64,000 bases of DNA, from the NCBI GenBank assembly GCA_050084515.1, contig CM114274.1:33542001-33606000 (forward strand). The letters run 5' to 3'. The stretch is from Blasia pusilla. Its lineage: Eukaryota > Marchantiophyta > Marchantiopsida > Blasiales. Position numbers and translations under genes: made by a program. Shown piece by piece: positions 34,249 through 44,470 of this stretch. The notes under the pieces were generated by a model. That model was not told where the DNA came from and ran no database searches. It was given only the letters and a program-made list of their open reading frames with translations. Within the stretch, counting starts at the first letter, position 1. Each line of letters opens with the position of its first letter.

Positions 34249-34439
34249 CCGTGTAAAGCGCCCCTTGGTATCTGGCCAGCTGTTGCGCGGAAGAGCAATT
34301 GAGATCGCAAAACGAAAAACCGGAACTGATCGAACCTTCCCCTATTTATACTTTTCGAGCCGTTGGGCTGACTGTTGGGTCGCATCGTCCTTCCGATAGC
34401 GACGTGCCGGCCGTTATGGAAATCTGGTCGTGAAAAAAA

Positions 34440-35195
34440 CCAACCTGACGGCTTCGACAGGTTGCACGCTTCCCGAGGGTTCAAGGCATCCGTCCTCGTG
34501 GCAACCCGTCAGAGACTGACTGGTTGCGCGCCTCCGTCATCTTCGGACAAGAACACGAGGTACCCGTGCAACCCGTCGGAGACCGACAGGTTGCGCGCCT
34601 ATGCCGTCTTCGGACAAGAACGTGAGGTACCCGCGCAACCCGTCGGATTTCGGTGGGTTGCACGCTTCCATCGTCTTGGGATAACAAGGCGGGCTTCCCG
34701 TGCAACTCATCAGAGGCCGACTGGTTGCACGCTTCCTTCATGTAAGCGTTACAAGGTGAGGCACTTGCGCAACCCGTCTGAGGTCGACGGGTTGCGCGCC
34801 TCCACCGTCTTTGGGCAAGAGATGTGGCCCGCGCAACTCGTCGGAAACACACGGGTTGCACGCTTCCTTAATGTAAGCGTAACAAGGAGAGGCAATTGTG
34901 CAACCCGTCTGAGGCCGACGGGTTGCACGCCTCTACCATCTTCGGGCAAGAAGGCGTGGCACCCGCGCAACTCGTCGGAGATCGACGGGTTGCACGCTTC
35001 CTTCATGTTAGTGTTACAAGGTGAGGCACAAGCGTGCAACCCGTCCGAAGCCGACGGGTTGCACGCTTCGCTTATCTTGGGTTAATAGGCGAGGTTTCAG
35101 GGTTCCCCGTCGGTTATCGACAGGTTGCACGCTTTTCTATCCCTCGGGTAACAACGCATAGTTCCGAGGCAACCCATTGCAATCTGACAGGTCAC
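34440..35195. repeat. Palindrome array in the divergent promoter, ~67-bp period
   Basis: Twelve palindromes, half-site GCAACCCGTC, start at 34,440, 34,501, 34,568, 34,635, 34,702, 34,769, 34,833, 34,900, 34,967, 35,036, about 35,102 and 35,169. Spacing is 61-69 bp, mostly 67. Each is followed by GCGC/CACGC-CTTCC-type spacer DNA that is itself partly conserved. The outer arms (GCAACC...GGTTGC) are the best preserved part and the centres vary. Two further degenerate copies lie near 35,331 and 35,404. Confidence 0.92.
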
Positions 35196-35588
35196 AAGAT
35201 GTACCCGAGTTGGACAATCCCGCAAAAGTCCCCAACGATTGGTTGCCTTAGCATATGCAAGCAATATCTTGTGTTTGATGCTAGCAAAATTGACTCAAAA
35301 ACCTTTGGTCGGCAAGAAGGGGATACCAACCCAACTGACTCCGACGGGTTTCAACAAAAAGAAGTACATGCTTCGAAACCAACGTCACTGATTCCCAAAT
35401 TCTGCAACCCACCTGACTCCGACAGGTTGCAACAAAATTGAATCCATTGTGTCAGACATTTCCAACTACCAAACTTCATCTTGTAAGTGAAATTCTCTCA
35501 GGAGAATCTGAGTCCCTATTCACTATAAATTAAAAAAATCTCATTCTCATACCAATTCTCTGTCTCCTCTCGGTGGAATCTTTTGGGA

Positions 35589-38500
35589 ATGGATAATTAT
35601 GTGAAGCTCACTTGTGACAGTCATCTAGCGGCCCTTCCTCAATCAGAAATCGTTCGACCGCAAGCTCGTGAGTCTTTCATAGCAGTGGATGAAAATTTTC
35701 TCTCTATTCGATTTCTTCTCCAAATTGGAACCATCTTTGTATCCAAGGATGTTAGGGTGGATAGTACGGAGGACATTATAGGTGAGACAGTCCAGCCAGT
35801 GATTGCAGACCGTAAAGTATGGAATCTCCTACCTCTAGCAAATGGTCAATACAGAGTTTACGACTTGCCCCTGAATTCCTCTGTTTCCCAAGTAGACAGT
35901 CGAGAATTTCCTAGTGCACCGAGCCCTACGTTTGCAACTCCTAGCTCAGTAGATCCGGCTTCGACTCCAACCTCACACGCTCGTAACAATGTTGTACTTC
36001 CTGAAGATATTCCGGATGATGTCAACCTCAATGGATTTGTCGGACACCAACCAGGCCCTCTGTCCGCCTACTCGTTCCTCTTGCGAATATTAGGCAATAG
36101 TTTGCTATCGTCTCTAGCCTTGAAAATGTTCAAGCGCATTCTTGTCGACGAGCTGCCGCTCACGTACGATGGTAATTGCATTTTTGAGTTGCCTCCACTT
36201 GCTGCTCCTGCTCAAAAGAAAGATGGAGGACGCTTGAAGGGTATGGACAGAAAGTCTGATTGTCATTGATGGTGCAGGCTTCAACGGACTAGTGCTTCAA
36301 TTCTAGATGGTCCTTGGATTGTCTCTCGCCGCCAATGCGTCGGAGCCTTGGAGTGTAGAAGTCCATCATGCCCGTATCTAGAGCGCAACGGGCGAGTCAA
36401 TACGTCGCAATTCCCCCCCAAGAATGCAGCAACTCCATATGAGGTCGGTGCCACCATACCGCCGGGAGGCCATCGATGTCCTTATTGTCAAGCATCCCCC
36501 TTTTGCGTTGGAGCGTGTCTTGCATACATATTTTTCATTGTCCACGAATTGGGCTCCACGTCAGAGTACACAAGGTTGGAAGTTCATGTTGGCTCCCACA
36601 CTCATCCTGTGACCGATGCAATTCAGAGACACATCAAGGAGAATGTGGCGAAGAAAGTTTCCGAGGTCTACAGAAACTCTCCGGGTTCAAGGTCCGGAGT
36701 GATCAAGCTCACAGCAACATCACAAATTTGTGAACAATTGCTTGGAATCCCTGGATAGGGCGAGATCATGGTTGTTGAGGAGAAACAACTCTGGGAAAGT
36801 CTCGCGTTTCTCGCTGATCCTGAATGCTTCCGGAATTTGCTGGATCAAATACGGGTACTAGATGGAAAGACGACCAAAATGGATGTCATTGCCAGAATCA
36901 AGGCCAACTCTAGATTTCCATTCATTCAAAGATGGCAGTTCATGGGCCAGGGTGGCGAGGGATCCAGGGCCTATGTCTTCAAAATATCAACCACAGGTCC
37001 ATCAAGTGGCCTCGATCTTATAGATCGAATGACGGAAGGGGAAGATCTTTACGGCAGTTGGGTAAGCTTTGATATTTGCTATAGAGTGTTGAACGGATGG
37101 TTGACAATGGGTGCTCACGTTTATGACCATGTGGAGAAGGGACTCAAAACTATATTTGTCTGTGAAGTAAAAGCAGAAGACGTTGGTAGTTTGAAGATGT
37201 GCTGGTTACTCTTATTGGAGGTGGTGAAGGAAAGAAAAAGGCCACCTCCGGAAATTTATGGGTTCATGGCCGACAATGCACAACCTGGGTGGATTGCTAT
37301 CAGGGAAGTGTTCTGGGATGGAGAGGTTCAACCGGAGAGGGAAAGGTCGGATGCTTTCCATTGGCAACAATCTGTGACCCGGTACACCAAATCTTGCATC
37401 AAGGAGAATAAGAGGACAGAGCATGTCACTCTACTCCAACGCTGCAAGGACAACAAAACCTTGAAACAGGCCATGGAATGCCAAGAAGAACTTCATGGGT
37501 GGTGGAGGAAGCATGCGATTGAGGGGAAGTACAAAGAGTTGTGCTCTTGGCTGAGTTGGTGGAGTGTACGTATGAGACAATGGGGAAACTTCATGCGGCA
37601 GGTGAGTTCGCTATTTCATCTTGTCAAGCTCACGCTGAGAATTGTTTGAAAAGTTGCAGCTCAAGTTGAGAAGCGTGGGAACTATAGGGATTTCAAACCG
37701 AAGAAACCAAGCAACCCGTATACAAGTATGCAAGTCGCATGTATACAAGGCGTGCAAAGAGTTTGACCCGGATGGGTTTCGGATGACTTGCACTTGGATC
37801 TTCCAGCCCGGAGTGGCCAAAGGTTCTTGCAACCCGTCGGAATCAGACGGGTTGCAGTAGGTGTTTCCAGGGTGTTGCAACACGTCAGGACCTGACGGGT
37901 TGCAGAGTCGTTCATGGGATGCCTCGGCCTTGCAACCCGTCTGGTTCCGACAAGTAGCTTATTTCTTTGACTTCTGAGCTATTTTCGTTCCCTTCTAACA
38001 TTGCCATCGTTGCAGGGATTGAACATTCATGAAAATGCCCTCTGGCCCAACACAAGTGGAGCAGAAAGTGTTCATTCCTCGTGGAGGTCGTGGCAAGCAT
38101 GCCAACAAATTTCACTTGTGGAGGCATGCCAACAAGACCAGGCAAGAGCAATGCTACAGTCTGCAGCATCCCATATCTTCCTCACAAAAGGCATAACAAA
38201 AGGAAGGGGGGCTTCGATCGACGAGCTCTATGTCAGGGCGGATGTGAGATCTGGTGATAAAAAACTCTATGTGGAAGTCTTCAACCGGTGCGTACCTGGA
38301 ACTCCCCTCGAGCAAGAGGTACACATTGGTGGGGATATTCATGGGCGGGTTTCAAGACGTCCCATGCAGATGGTGGTAGAGGAGTCCGGGCGAGACTCGT
38401 GGAGACCAGATAAGTATCTTGACTTCAGGCAGATGAAGACGCAACATCGAGGAACAAATCCGATGATTGATTTGGATGAGGAAATTGCACCGCCCAGGTA

Positions 38501-39518
38501 TTCGGGGACCTCGGACCGCTCCCAAATCCGTGATGGAGTAACTTCTCCAAAATCAGTGAATGTTTTATTTCAAAAGCCCTTCGTTGCTGGAAGTTCGCAA
38601 CATCCGGTCGGTGGGGTGGTTCAACAATATGGGATTCCTGTAATGGAGGTGGATTGCAACCTAAAACGGTGGCATATATCTCGGAGCAACCCAGGACGTG
38701 GACCCACTTACATGGTAGGATCTGATGGCATTAGGAGAGCATGCGACACTTTCCTAAATAAGAACTGTATAAGGACTAGACGACCACTGCCTGGGTTTTA
38801 GGGACTCAAAACCTTTGATCGTTTCACAAGGACCGGGGATCCATTGAAGTACTTCTTCTGCCCAAATGAATCTTGCGCTTTCCGGAAGTCTTATCCGGCT
38901 GCCATTGGAGCTCTAGGGAATACCCCCACGATTTGGCCCATCGTCGTAGGTACGAACTGCACTCAAGACGAAGTGGACAATCTTACAAGTGCCAGTTTCA
39001 GACTCGTAGATGAGGGAAGTTCGGAGCATGTTGGCATTACAGAGACCTTCGTATTTCGTATTCAACCCAAGATTGATGTCAACATGTACCCGGAGAAGGT
39101 GGATGATCTCAATCCATAATTTCTGTTTGAGTCTAGAAATGGGGTGAAGAGAAATAGAATGTGTAGGCCAACGGTGGAGAGAGCAAAGCGAATTGCATTA
39201 GCTTGGGAGGCAAAAATGGAGATCATTGCCACGAAAGATGTCTTGAGTGGCAATGGAATAGGAAGGATGTATTGGGTCAGGAACAACACTGTAAATTCAA
39301 GTGTCATAGGGGTGTATGTGGTGCACATCTGTTGCTTTCCCATATGTTCATGTGATGACTTTGTCCTACGAGAGACAAGTGGCAAAAGGTATTTCCCTTC
39401 TAAGCACATGTACTATGTATTGCCGGTAGTTTTAGGAGAGTCGGAGGTAGGAGTAGGAATCCACCAACCAATTCTGTCCCTCAAAGAAGTGCGAAGTATT
39501 TTAAACAAACCACTTTGA
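35589..39518 (+). pseudogene. MULE transposase, 2 exons, four in-frame stops
   Basis: Would cut and join the element ends in the nucleus. Exon 1 is 35,589-37,601, exon 2 is 38,016-39,518, joined across a 414-bp GT-AG intron in phase 0, about 1,171 residues. Domains: N-terminal region of unknown role (1-240); zinc-binding region with CRSPSC...CPYC...C and HVGSHTHP (about 255-340), as in WRKY-GCM1/FLYWCH-like parts of MULE proteins; DDE core with SFDICYRVLNGW (Asp near 495), GFMADNAQPGW (Asp near 562) and FHWQQSVTRYTK; after the intron, NTSGAES (family NN-x-x-E-S); C-terminal SWIM finger CSCDDF...FPSKHMYYVL whose third cysteine reads Ser. Stops: TGA 36,267, TAG 36,756, TAG 38,799, TAA 39,117, all in one otherwise open frame. 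Confidence 0.88.
37829..37960. repeat. Palindromes in the transposase intron
   Basis: Three palindromes of the same family start at 37,829, 37,877 and 37,932 inside the intron 37,602-38,015. The first has both arms intact around a GGAATCA centre. A weaker GCAACCCGTATAC copy lies near 37,710. Confidence 0.85.
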
Positions 39519-39691
39519 GGATGCAAAATGAGGTTTTAGATTGTATTTTCATTTTTCCAGAACCTTCACTTTGAGCTTGAACTCTATTCAGCCCAAGGCA
39601 AATGATAGATTGTTTCAAGACCTTGGATGGAAAAAGTGATTGGTTCCACACTTATGATTCCACTAATTTTTTAGTTTTCTAAATTTTGTGC

Positions 39692-39937
39692 AATTTGCAA
39701 CCGGTCGGACTCATATGGGTTGCCAAAATATGGAAGAGGAAGAAAAAACTGTGGGACTGCTTAATAACTGAGCAAAAAAGTGCAAAAAAATTCACACAAA
39801 AATTTTCCTCTTTTCAACCCAACGGAAACTCTCTTTAAAAAAAAGGTATCTATTTCGGTTGAAGGTAGTTTCCTCTCTCCTCTCTTCCTCTCTCCTCTCT
39901 CCTCTCTTCCTCTCTTCCTGTCCTCTTATCGCACCCC
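39692..39937 (-). repeat. MULE right terminal inverted repeat region
   Basis: Read inward on the minus strand the end is GGGGTGCGATAAGAGGACAGG, then GA-rich repeat, then AAACTACCTTCAACCG. The equivalent end of copy B is GAGGTGCGGTAAAAGGAGAGG at 19,147. A degenerate palindrome (GCAACCGGTCGGACTC) lies at about 39,697-39,722, as in copy B. Confidence 0.8.
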
Positions 39938-40268
39938 GTTTGAGGATATGTATACATTGCGGCTACCGGATGAGTTCAAGATTCACCCGACCTTTCATGT
40001 GTCATTGTTGAAGAAATATCTTCAAGATAATGGATGTTTCAAGCGGAGACATGTGGTGAGACCGCACCCGATGATCATAAATGAAGAGCCGCAGTTTGAG
40101 GTGGAGACCATCTTACGTTCGAGGCGTCAGGCCGACAAGTACAAATACTTGGTTGAATGGAAGGGCTAGCATGTGAAGGAGGCGACTTGGATTGCGGAGG
40201 CGGATTTGGAACACGCGCAAGAGTTGTTGCGAGACTTCAAGCGAACGCAAGAGAAACACATACGTTAG
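39938..40268 (+). pseudogene. Gypsy-2 pol, 3' continuation: integrase end and chromodomain
   Basis: Starts with the right copy of the target duplication (GTTTGAGGA, 39,938-39,946) and resumes the protein at FEDMYTLRLPDEF, exactly where it was cut at 27,071. It continues through HPTFHVSLLKK (integrase C-terminal GPY/F-type region) to a chromodomain tail (VETILRSRRQ...LVEWKG). TAG at 40,167-40,169 interrupts the chromodomain; the frame otherwise runs to a stop at 40,266-40,268. Chromodomains in this position direct integration to marked chromatin in related elements. Confidence 0.88.
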
Positions 40269-40461
40269 TACAAGGAGAAGCTAGAGACATGACTTGTATC
40301 CATTGGAATCTTCGGCCAAAGGCCGTTGTAACTAGAATATGCTAGTGTTGCAATAAAGGAATGCATGGATTTGGAGATTCAATGCCAGAGTTTATTGCAA
40401 TTTGTATGTGGTAGTGCATGGCTATGAGTCGTTCATCATAAGCTTAGGATGTAAATCAAGA

Positions 40462-41456
40462 TGTCGCGACCCTCATGACCAAACAAGTGCCAAGCGGAAC
40501 ATCGGAACATTAGCGGGCTCACGCTAAGATGGTTTGCGCGTTGGAGTTGTCTCAAAGAGGAGACAAGAGACGAGACACTAGCGAGAAGTCGCGTTTCAGA
40601 TGTGATGGTCGCGACTCAGAAACCTGGACCAAACGCGGAATGAGACTTGGAAGAAGTCGAGTCTAGGAAGTGGGTTGCCAAAAGGAAGATCCGGATTTGG
40701 AAGCGTTTGAGAGTTTCCGACTGTATTTATGGCCATAACTTTTAGCGCCGAGATTTTTTTGGAGCAAATAAGGGTGCGTTGGAAAGCTTATGGAGAGCCG
40801 GTTCAAACACACCAAAGATCGCTGCAAACGCATAATCAGCGGCCGAGATACAACCCAAAAACGACTGTAAGTGGAGTCGGGTTGAGGGCCACAATGAAGG
40901 GCCCGACCCTCTTTTCCCAAAGGGGAGGGGTTATTGGAGAACCCCAGAAGTACTAGTAAGGGGGAAGGTCTCCGAAAGTGCTTGGAACCCAAACCCCACT
41001 TTGGGCGCCGCGGGGCGGCTCAAGGGCATGGAACGGAACGCGAGTTTGGGCGTTGGGTTGGAAAACCTGCACCAAGTCCATTGAGGCGATTTTAGACATC
41101 CCTCTTGGATTTCACGCCGCGACTCAATTACTTGGGTCTCGGTTCGGAACTCACACAAGGACCGTTGAACAATTGGGATCGCTAGGCGTGCAAGTGCCGT
41201 TTCAGATCCCTGGACTAACCAGGAAGTCTGTTCCAAGTCTTGAAGGACTTGCCATGTTTTGGAAGCTACGAACTAAGGAAGGTTGAGCTTGATGAGACGC
41301 CGAGTCGAGGACTCGGTGGGTTGGAACGCCGGTTGGCCCAGACCCGACTAATGAGAGTGCGTGTTTGGGTGCAGATCCGCGATGAGTTCGTGATCTACTG
41401 AACGCACGCTTCCGCAACACTAAAGATTGACGTTCAACGAGAGTAGGGGCGCGACA
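40462..41456 (+). mobile_element. Solo LTR, 995 bp, in Gypsy-2 3' region
   Basis: TGTCGCGACC...GGGCGCGACA, with ATCAAGA directly before (40,455-40,461) and after (41,457-41,463). The flanks join into the sequence seen uninterrupted in Gypsy-1 near 13,630 (CTTAGGATATAAGTCAAGAA). No internal sequence remains, so recombination between LTRs has removed it. Confidence 0.9.
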
Positions 41457-41958
41457 ATCAAGAGGACAAACAAGGAGTATTTGAGGTGAGAGCTCGTATG
41501 TGGATAAGCACCTAGAGCAGGACCTTGTGTTGGATTACACTCGAGCTCGCCCTAACGTTGGCGAGGTAGATAATCTGTCTTGGGGCTTGGGATGATCTTA
41601 CTTGTGGCTACATAAGTAAACTTAGTAACGCGCCTAAGTCAAATACGAGAGCGACCCAATAATAGTACGATTTTTAGACCAGGTAAACAGGTGTGATGTT
41701 TACAAGAATGAGCCAGAAGAGTCTAAGGTTGCACACTTAGTTAGCTTATTTGATAGGTTAGTTCTTTGGAACGAGTCCAGGCTTATCAAACAGGAGAGGC
41801 TCATAATTCCAAGTGGTGCAAAGTGACAACTCTAGACTAAGAGGAATTGCAGATTAACCACCAGAACGCAATTCAATGTCAAGGGGTAGGTTGCCCAGGA
41901 AACTTGACATAACAAAGGTTTGCGTTGATGAGGGCATCAACCTCTAAAGAGGAGTGAG

Positions 41959-42958
41959 CGTCGCGACCCTCATGACCAAACGAGTGCCAAAGCGGAACAT
42001 CAGAACATTAGCGAGCTCATGCTAAGATGGTTTGCGCATTGGAGTGGTCTCGAAGAAGAGATAAGAGACGGGACGCAAGCGAGGCTTCGCATTTCAGATG
42101 TTGTGGTCACGACTGAGAAACCTGGACCAAACGCGGAACAAGACTTGAGAGGAGTTGAGTCTAGAAAGTGGGTTGCCAAAGGAAGGAATCCGGATTTGGG
42201 ACGCCACTAGCGTTTGAGAGTTTCTGACTGTATTTATGGCCATAACTTTTAGCACCAAGATGCGTTTGGATTGAACAAGGATGCGTTAGAAGGCTTATAG
42301 AAATCCGGTTCAAACGCACTAAAGATCTTTGCAAACGCATAAGCAACGGCTCAGAAACAACCCAAAAACCACTATAAGTAGAGTCGGGTTGAGGGCCACA
42401 ATGAAGGGCCCGACCCTCTCTTTCCAAAGGTGGGGGGTTATTGGAGAACCCCAAAAGTACTAGTAAGGGGGAAGGTCTCCAAGAGTGTTTGGAACTCAAA
42501 CCCCACTTTGGGCGCCACGGGGTGGCTCAAGGGCATGGAACGGATCGAGAGTTTGGGGTTGGGTTAGAAAACCTGAACCAAGTCTATGGAGGCGATTTTA
42601 GACATCCCTCTTGGATTTCACCCCGCGACTCAATTACTTGGGTCTCGGTTTGGAACTCACCTGAGGTCCGTTGAACAGTTGGGATTGCTAGGCACGCAAG
42701 TGCCATTTTAGATTCCTGGACTAATCAAGAAGTCTGTTCCAAGTCTTGAAGGACTTGCCATGTTTTGGAAACTAGGAAGTAAGGAAGGTTGAGCTTGATG
42801 AGACGCCGAGTTGAGAACGGTGGGTTGGAACGCTAGTTGCCTGCATGACCGACTAACGAGAGTGCGTGTTTAAGTGCGCAGATCGGCAATGAGATCGTGT
42901 CCTCAACGACGCTTCGCAACAATAAAGATTGACGTTCAAGGAGAGTAGGGGCGCGACA
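41959..42958 (+). repeat. 3' LTR of Gypsy-2
   Basis: Follows a purine tract (CTAAAGAGGAGTGAG), starts CGTCGCGACCC (TG changed to CG) and ends GGGGCGCGACA, 1,000 bp. It is collinear with the other LTRs of the window. Confidence 0.88.
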
Positions 42959-42979
42959 CCGCCTAAAGCACGACCCTTC

Positions 42980-43975
42980 GTCGCGCCCTACTCTCCTTGA
43001 AGGTCAATCTTTAGTGTTGCGGAAGCGTGCGTCGTTGAGGTCACGAACTCATCGCCGATCTGCACCCAAACACGCACTCGTTAGTCGGGTTTGGCCAACC
43101 GGCGTTCCAACCCACCGAGTCCTCAACTCGGCGTCTCATCAAGCTCAACCTTCCTTAATTCCTAGCTCCCAACACATGGCAAGTCCTTCAAGACTTGGAA
43201 CAGACTTCCTGGTTAGTCCAGGGATCTGAAACGGCACTTACACGCCTAGCGATCCCAACTGTTCAACGGTCCTCGTGTGAGTTCCGAACCGAGACCCAAG
43301 TAATTGAGTCGGCGTGAAATCCAAGAGGGATGTCTAAAATCGCCTCAATGGACTTGGTGCAGGTTTTCCAACCCAACGCCCAAACTCGTGTTCCGTTCCA
43401 TGCCCTTGAGCCGCCACGCGGCGCCCAAAGTGGGGTTTGGGTTCCAAGCACTCTCGGAGACCTTCCCACTTACTAGTACTTATGGGGTTCTCCAATAACC
43501 CCTCCCCTTTGGGAAAAGAGGTTCGGGCCCTTCATTGTGGCCCTCAACCCGACTCCACTTACAGTCATTTTCGGGTTGTATCTCGGCCGCTGCTTATGCG
43601 TTTGCAGCGATCTTTGGTGCGTTTGAACCGGCTCTCCATAAGCTTTCCAATGCACTCTTATTTGATCCAAACGCATCTTGGCGCTAAAAGTTATGGCCAT
43701 AAATACAGTCGGAAACTCTCAAACGCAAGTGGCGTTCCAAGTCCGGATCTTTCCTTTGGCAACCCACTTCCTAAACTCGACTTCTTTCAAGTCTCATTCC
43801 GCGTTTGGTCCAGGTTTCCGAGTCGCGACCATCACATCTGAAACGCGGCTTCTCGCTCGCGTCTCATCTCTTGTCTCCTCTTTGAGACAACTCCAACGCG
43901 CAAACCATCTTAGCGTGAGCCCGCTAATGTTCCGATGTTCCGCTTGGCACTTGTTTGGTCATGAGGGTCGCGACA
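42980..43975 (-). mobile_element. Solo LTR in inverted orientation, 996 bp
   Basis: Reverse complement of the same LTR family, 21 bp after the 3' LTR of Gypsy-2. Flanked by perfect CCTTC pentamers (42,975-42,979 and 43,976-43,980). Its sequence (e.g. ATGGCCATAAATACAGTCGG) is closer to the solo LTR at 40,462 than to its neighbour. Confidence 0.88.
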
Positions 43976-44470
43976 CCTTCCCTCTTCATTGCCGCTCTAC
44001 CTTCTTGTTCGCGCCTATTTCTCATGCCTTGGCCTCACCTCGTTCATGCACCATTTTAGTTAGGTGGACTTCGCTCTCAACATCTAAGATAAATTAAGTA
44101 TCGATTATTAATTTTTTAATTATTTAAGTTTTATTTATTATGTAAGTTAATTTAAAACTTAAAAACACCATTAGGGTAATATTATCTATTTATCAATATT
44201 ATTTTGAATATTGTACTTACACATGTACCAATAAGAGATTGCCACTTGTATACCTTCATTTCAAGGACAAATAACCTCTAACTTCCATACACATCTTCCA
44301 TGAACGAGAGCTTGAATAACCTTGGCCTATATTTCTTATAAGTGAATTTCCTTAAAAAAATATCCCTATAGTCCTTCCACAAAATTTCATAAGTTTTCTC
44401 TGATATGGAATAAAAAAGCCTTATACTTTGTCGTACGTGATGGATCACTTCCATGGAAGTGAGGCCCCCA
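43976..44470. other. Unassigned stretch
   Basis: No recognised gene. Strongly AT-rich at 44,090-44,220. A minus-strand ORF (44,487-44,278) has no recognisable motif. Confidence 0.4.

Larger units (their letters stand above)
33993..35588. promoter_or_regulatory. Divergent promoter region of the two MULE genes
   Basis: Intergenic DNA between the methyltransferase start (33,990-33,992, minus) and the transposase ATG (35,589, plus). It holds a TCGCGA-rich 24-bp repeat block next to the methyltransferase gene, a TATTTATA-like box near 34,344, and the 67-bp-period palindrome array on the transposase side. Regulation of both genes through the palindromes is inferred from position only. Confidence 0.6.
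27072..39937 (+). mobile_element. Complete Mutator-like element (MULE copy A), 12,866 bp
   Basis: The left terminus begins GGGGGCTAGTATTCTAGCC and the right terminus, read inward on the minus strand, begins GGGGTGCGATAAGAGG. Both run into the same purine repeat (GGAAGAGAGGAAGAGAGGAG). A 9-bp target duplication flanks it exactly, and the host Gypsy-2 integrase frame is restored if element plus one repeat are removed in silico. It carries a transposase gene (plus strand) and, divergently, a ParB-methyltransferase fusion gene (minus strand), plus many about 27-bp palindromes. Partial relatives lie at 19,147-20,471, 20,472-22,302 and 45,148-45,316. Both genes are broken, so this copy is probably non-autonomous now. 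Confidence 0.92.
22303..42958 (+). mobile_element. Gypsy-2: chromodomain Ty3/Gypsy element, host of the complete MULE
   Basis: The order is: 5' LTR remnant (22,303-22,735), primer-binding site, gag-protease, RT-RNase H-integrase, chromodomain, 3' non-coding region and 3' LTR (41,959-42,958). A 12.9-kb MULE sits in the integrase C-terminal region and a 995-bp solo LTR in the 3' non-coding region. Without these insertions it is about 6.8 kb, normal for Gypsy elements given the missing 5' half-LTR. The order RT-RNase H before integrase defines Ty3/Gypsy. Confidence 0.9.

Noticed and set aside
34375-35085. A 236-codon plus-strand ORF across the promoter array
   Set aside because: It is produced by the period of the palindromes; the translation is a repeat of the palindrome with no protein character.
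32364-35195. Regularly spaced palindromes taken as CRISPR arrays
   Set aside because: The spacers are conserved between units rather than unique, there are no cas genes, and the arrays lie in introns and a promoter of a plant transposon.
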